Of a stretch of DNA of 64,000 nucleotides, positions 63,177 through 64,000 are shown piece after piece. The stretch is taken from NCBI GenBank assembly GCA_916700875.1, contig CAKAKS010000004.1, forward strand, positions 19,392,630 through 19,456,629, written 5' to 3'. Source of the DNA: Sebastes aleutianus. Its lineage: Eukaryota > Chordata > Actinopteri > Perciformes > Sebastidae. The translations under genes and the position numbers were made by a program. Numbering within the stretch: position 1 is the first letter of the stretch; the number at the start of each line of letters is the position of its first letter. The notes below the pieces were generated by a model. It worked only from the letters and a program-made list of their open reading frames with translations. It was not told the DNA's origin and made no database searches.

Positions 63177-63372
63177 GGGGACATTAGGAAAGGACTTGTC
63201 TCTGAATTTTAATGCAACATGAATGTGTCTCTACGGCGTTTTTTTAAATAATTGCCGTGCTAGCAGCTCACCCATCACTCTTCTTCAGCAGGTAGCCTTT
63301 CTTCTCACTGCCAAACTCCTTGTTCCCCTGCAGCTGGTGCATGCTGTAGCCACCCTGCTTACTCTGCGAGTC
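40448..63372 (-). CDS. asap1: asap1, ArfGAP with SH3, ankyrin repeat and PH domain 1; 3' two thirds
   Basis: Nineteen coding exons on the minus strand: 63372-63272, 63140-63071, 60177-60090, 59822-59774, 56695-56529, 53430-53297, 53046-52955, 52857-52671, 50285-50200, 49437-49322, 49235-49168, 48678-48580, 47737-47509, 44356-44195, 42645-42567, 42447-42383, 42307-41754, 41446-41324 and 40522-40448. All junctions are GT-AG and keep frame, giving 847 residues plus stop. Domain order is PH, ArfGAP, ankyrin, acidic linker, proline-rich, SH3. The SH3 reads KTIYDCQADNDDELTFVEGE, which is ASAP1; ASAP2 has ALYNCVADN and ASAP3 lacks SH3. ASAP1 stimulates GTP hydrolysis on Arf1/Arf5 when PIP2 binds its PH domain, and acts at focal adhesions, invadopodia and in traffic. 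The N-terminal BAR domain lies beyond the right edge. Neighbouring cyrib on the same strand matches the vertebrate order. Confidence 0.96.
40593..40651. repeat. (ATT)n microsatellite
   Basis: About 19 ATT units in the last asap1 intron. A matching frame gives poly-tyrosine or poly-leucine, which is an artefact. Confidence 0.95.
40881..40971. repeat. Compound (ACT)n(AAT)n microsatellite
   Basis: Roughly 11 ACT units pass directly into about 19 AAT units. It lies in the same intron as the preceding ATT array. Confidence 0.95.
41545..41694. mobile_element. Internally deleted MITE, TTTAAAGGTTCAGTGTG ends
   Basis: Left TTTAAAGGTTCAGTGTGCAG and inverted right TTTTAACGGTCCAGTGTGTAG are terminal inverted repeats. 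Inside, GGATTTGGCGGCATCTAGTG and GCAACCAACTGAGTACCCCT are known to me from a very common fish element that is normally longer. It lies in the asap1 intron between the proline-rich and SH3 exons. Confidence 0.6.
41754..48678 (-). CDS. asap1: asap1 exons for the acidic linker and proline-rich region
   Basis: Exons 48678-48580 (HVEYEWSLR-like strand, then DESDDDLDDK), 47737-47509 (PSPIKKDRSPRPQSF, GPPLPPRNQGK), 44356-44195 (KKRPPPPPPGHKRTLSDPPS), 42645-42567 (NKFEGIPQ), 42447-42383 (TLGPRVLPKLPQK) and 42307-41754. The 554-nt last one holds six D/E-LPPKP repeats and one DIPPKP, then a Pro-Gln run and PVPLPRKINT. In the family, the proline motifs bind Src and CrkL, and the D/ELPPKP repeats bind SH3 domains such as CD2AP. 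Phe after RIHVEYEW and all boundaries match family expectations; the KPPPPP exon is alternatively spliced in mammals as far as I recall. Confidence 0.9.
43569..43607. repeat. (AAT)n microsatellite
   Basis: About 13 AAT units at the edge of a degenerate TAGGGCTGCAACT-family copy that ends in GGTTGGAGCCCTA at about 43,873. Confidence 0.9.
44357..45196 (-). other. asap1 intron, unique sequence
   Basis: Between the KKRPPPPPP exon and the GA microsatellite I see no exon or transposon, only a short purine-rich GAGGAG stretch at about 44,445-44,477. Confidence 0.4.
45197..45248. repeat. (GA)n microsatellite
   Basis: Twenty-six uninterrupted GA units in an asap1 intron; likely to vary in length between individuals. 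Confidence 0.95.
45404..46339 (+). mobile_element. Tigger/pogo-type transposon relic
   Basis: The left end TACAGTGGAATCTGCTTATAG and inverted right end TAGTGGAAACCTCTTTTAG, with repeated GCTTATAGTGATCA motifs inside both ends, are typical of Tigger (pogo, Tc1/mariner superfamily). TA precedes the left end. A short frame at 45,961-46,243 reads KLGVPQATLCNLLKQQE, like the DNA-binding helix-turn-helix of pogo transposases, but the catalytic part is gone. A hAT element sits inside. Confidence 0.75.
45518..45838. mobile_element. hAT MITE nested in the Tigger relic
   Basis: Left end TACGGCTGGGCGATA and inverted right end TAGGGCTGGGCAATA match at 13 of 15. Flanking octamers TCTTAGAG (45,510-45,517) and GCTTATAG (45,839-45,846) match at 6 of 8. 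It is 321 bp long and non-coding. Confidence 0.75.
47819..48102. mobile_element. MITE with AAAGGAATAGTTTGAC ends
   Basis: Left TTCAAAGGAATAGTTTGACT and inverted right TTTAAAGGAATAGTTTGACA match at 18 of 20. Internal GCTAAGCTAAGCTAACCGGC and CTGGCTGCAGCTTCATATGA are trademark phrases of a common fish MITE. It lies in an asap1 intron about 80 bases upstream of the 47,737-47,509 exon. Confidence 0.7.
49168..52857 (-). CDS. asap1: asap1 exons for the ankyrin repeats
   Basis: Exons 52857-52671 (end), 50285-50200, 49437-49322 and 49235-49168. Repeats read GETALHYSVRTADQTSLHLV, GNTALHYCSMYDKPECLKLL and GETALDVARRLRNIQCEE, each with the TALH/TALD turn typical of ankyrin repeats. They pack against the ArfGAP fold. 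LIQVYAEGVELMEPLPEVGA joins the two domains. Confidence 0.94.
50286..52670 (-). other. asap1 intron containing a MITE
   Basis: It holds a (TG)n run at 51,242-51,259 and the inserted element at 51,657-51,975. The rest is unique. Confidence 0.4.
51657..51975. mobile_element. MITE splitting an older repeat
   Basis: Left AGGCTACATTCACACCAAAT and inverted right TAGCCTGCATTCACACTAGA are inverted ends. On either side the older dispersed repeat continues: CCAAAACCTAAAGATATTCA before and ATATCCATATTTGAGAAGCT after. A Harbinger-type origin is possible, but I cannot fix the target duplication. Confidence 0.55.
52671..56695 (-). CDS. asap1: asap1 exons for the ArfGAP zinc-finger domain
   Basis: Exons 56695-56529, 53430-53297, 53046-52955 and 52857-52671. 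The four zinc ligands form the pattern C-x2-C-x16-C-x2-C, starting at CCDCGAADPKW and ending at TCIECSGIH; the catalytic arginine finger follows in GIHREMGVHISRIQS. LDKLGTSELLLAKNVGNSSF and the KPTPSSDM loop then lead to KYVDHKYARKTC. No catalytic residue is missing, so Arf GTPase-activating activity is expected. Confidence 0.95.
53431..54340 (-). other. asap1 intron, no recognised element
   Basis: A/T-rich intronic sequence with no exon or element that I can support. Confidence 0.4.
54340..54600. repeat. Dispersed repeat with perfect 22-bp hairpin
   Basis: It shares TTGAATACT.GATTCTGATTG, TCTGTTATTTCTTTATA and GGACCATT.TTGTGTCA with 59,070-59,240, so both are copies of one repeat. This copy carries two perfect 22-bp arms, 54,503-54,524 and 54,560-54,581, beginning TCATTGTTGTGAAATAAACC, around a 35-nt CpG-bearing loop. 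Confidence 0.75.
54931..55242. mobile_element. Charlie-like hAT MITE
   Basis: Left end CCGTGGTCTTTCAACCC and inverted right end CAGTGGTTCTCAACCAG are related. Flanking octamers CACTAGAG and CACCACAG match at 6 of 8. GGACCCCTGGGGGTCCCCGG near the right end is typical of this group, as in the related element at 10,525-10,853. Confidence 0.75.
55250..56528 (-). other. asap1 intron, microsatellites only
   Basis: A short (CA)n lies at about 56,252-56,269 and a TG-rich run at 56,123-56,139. A 123-codon frame on the plus strand at 55,424 has no domain or coding signature. Confidence 0.4.
56529..63372 (-). CDS. asap1: asap1 exons for the PH domain
   Basis: Exons 63372-63272, 63140-63071, 60177-60090, 59822-59774 and the start of 56695-56529. 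They read DSQSKQGGYSMHQLQGNKEF, then EKKGYLLKKSDG, RKVWQRRQCSVKGGMLTISH, the NLLTCQVKPSSED strand, ISHNRTYHFQAEDEQEF and the closing helix WISVLTNSKEEAL. The conserved Trp of the C-terminal helix is present. The domain binds phosphatidylinositol 4,5-bisphosphate, which activates the adjoining ArfGAP domain. Confidence 0.95.
57254..57710 (+). repeat. Dispersed repeat, copy B (paired with 20,322-20,727)
   Basis: It starts TAGGGCTGTCAAAGTTAACG, the hAT-like end, and carries the phrases of copy A in reverse orientation (GACCTCTGACCTCAAGATAT, CATGTCATACTAGCTTG). No coding frame. It lies in an asap1 intron. Confidence 0.7.
57711..59069 (-). other. asap1 intron with repeat scraps
   Basis: A (CA)n run lies at about 57,952-57,977. 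About 58,795-58,990 starts with AAAGGAGTACTCCGCCAATT, one end of a fish MITE, and continues into GTGATAATATCGTGAATCGC, an end of another element. No complete element is defined. Confidence 0.4.
59070..59240. repeat. Second, shorter copy of the 54,340 repeat
   Basis: TTGAATACTCGATTCTGATT, GGTCTGTTATTTCTTTATAG and GGTCGCAGTTCTGATGTCGA match the copy at 54,340, but the hairpin part is missing after GATAATGTACAGCAAG. Confidence 0.7.
60274..60646. mobile_element. MITE with 36-bp inverted ends and internal 21-bp repeats
   Basis: The terminal repeats 60,274-60,309 and 60,611-60,646 (beginning GTCTTTATTATGCAA) match at 35 of 36 positions. Between them, about 60,420-60,560 holds seven units of AAACAAAACTTTTGGATTTAC or close variants. 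High end identity suggests recent activity. No transposase is present and the superfamily is not assigned. It lies in an asap1 intron, about 100 bases upstream of the 60,177-60,090 exon in transcript sense. Confidence 0.8.
60650..62070 (-). other. asap1 intron, no recognised element
   Basis: No exon, transposon end or microsatellite stands out. Confidence 0.4.
62079..62370. mobile_element. Non-autonomous hAT-like element, TAGGGCTG ends
   Basis: Left TAGGGCTGCCCCCTTTTAGT and inverted right TAGGGCTGTCCTCGACCAAA share the TAGGGCTG-CC terminus, and subterminal TCGACTAA motifs are arranged inward on both sides. The target duplication is not clear. It is 292 bp long. Confidence 0.65.
63038..63061. 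repeat. (GT)n microsatellite beside an asap1 splice donor
   Basis: On the transcript strand this is a (CA)n run that begins nine bases after the last base of the 63,140-63,071 exon (donor GTGAGTACAA). Confidence 0.9.
63149..63178. repeat. (GAG)n microsatellite beside an asap1 splice acceptor
   Basis: On the transcript strand this is a (CTC)n run that serves as the polypyrimidine tract just before the CATCTTCACAG acceptor of the 63,140-63,071 exon. Confidence 0.9.
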
Positions 63373-64000
63373 CTGTGCGAATCCACACAAAATACAAACA
63401 TTTAACACGCGGGGTGTACAGAGAAGCTGCTGAAGGACATGCAACGCAGACACAAACACACTGCAAACATCAAAGTATAGGGTCTCCTCTCAAAACCAAA
63501 GTGCAAACAGGAAAATGTAAATCTATAGGGCATGCTCTGAAGCCTCTTAAGGGCCAAACCACTCTACTGTCAAGCAGAACAGATAGCATGCTCAACATGC
63601 ACCAGCACTTACTCTTCTAGACTTGATTCCAGACAAGCAGAAGGCAGAAGGGGGGGGAGATAGAGGGGAGAGGTGTGAAAGATCCAGATCAGGTGCAGGC
63701 GGTGGGTGTGAAAGTGTGCCTCCCGAAAACACACAATTTTGTGCGTTTAACTCTCTAAATGTTGTGCTTACGGGAGGGTGATTATTAACAAGAGGAGCTA
63801 CAGGAAGTGTAAATTAAATGTGAAAGACTGTGTCATGCGCAACAGCGGACTGAGAGTGAATGTGTGAAAACACACGTAGAGCCACAGCGGACTATTTTTG
63901 CTGTTTGAGAAAGTAAATCTGGGGTTGTCAGTGTTTTTTAATTGTGTGTGATGTGGTGTTAAAGTCGGGGTGTGAGTGGCTCTCCACTGAGCAGCCAGTG
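63373..64000 (-). other. asap1 intron, right edge, with possible 9-nt microexon
   Basis: No ordinary exon is visible. At 63,621-63,613 the transcript strand reads CAAG, then TCTAGAAGA, then a perfect GTAAGT donor; see the findings. Otherwise the sequence is unremarkable. Confidence 0.35.

Overview
This window is nuclear DNA from a ray-finned fish, most likely a percomorph teleost. The genes are split by GT-AG introns, the three proteins are vertebrate proteins, and the introns are full of short DNA transposons and microsatellites of the kind seen in fish genomes. The gene order cyrib - asap1, both on the minus strand, is the order known around CYRIB/FAM49B and ASAP1 on human 8q24.

Region 1 (1-32,000) is the 5' part of cyrib on the minus strand. 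Five coding exons (451-9263) give residues 1-173 of a protein of about 325; the rest lies left of position 1. A first intron of about 22 kb, largely transposon debris, separates the ATG exon from a probable non-coding first exon and GC-rich promoter at about 31,756-32,000. Region 2 (32,000-34,500) is intergenic and holds a 1 kb minisatellite between hAT-type inverted ends. Region 3 (34,580-36,800) is a complete seven-exon eEF1A paralogue on the plus strand, closest by eye to the oocyte form (42Sp50/thesaurin a). Region 4 (36,800-39,000) is intergenic with a possible piggyBac-type relic. Region 5 (39,000-64,000) is the 3' two thirds of asap1 on the minus strand: 19 coding exons (847 codons plus stop) for PH, ArfGAP, ankyrin, proline-rich and SH3 parts, then a 3'UTR of about 1.4 kb. 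The N-terminal BAR part lies beyond position 64,000.

CYRIB binds active RAC1 and restrains the Scar/WAVE complex. ASAP1 is a phosphoinositide-dependent Arf GTPase-activating protein acting at focal adhesions and in membrane traffic. Both touch actin and membrane dynamics, but nothing here shows co-regulation. The eEF1A-like gene is a separate function, placed head to head with cyrib.

I found no bacterial-type system, CRISPR array, rRNA or tRNA gene, and no wholly new gene system. The most unusual things are the eEF1A paralogue with a changed modification site and oocyte-like promoter motifs, two short transposon-like units that carry their own minisatellites (one reads as a seven-residue repeat), nested transposons with visible target duplications, and an asap1 PH-domain exon wedged between two microsatellites. 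Coordinates of splice sites were read by eye; all were checked for GT/AG and for reading-frame continuity.
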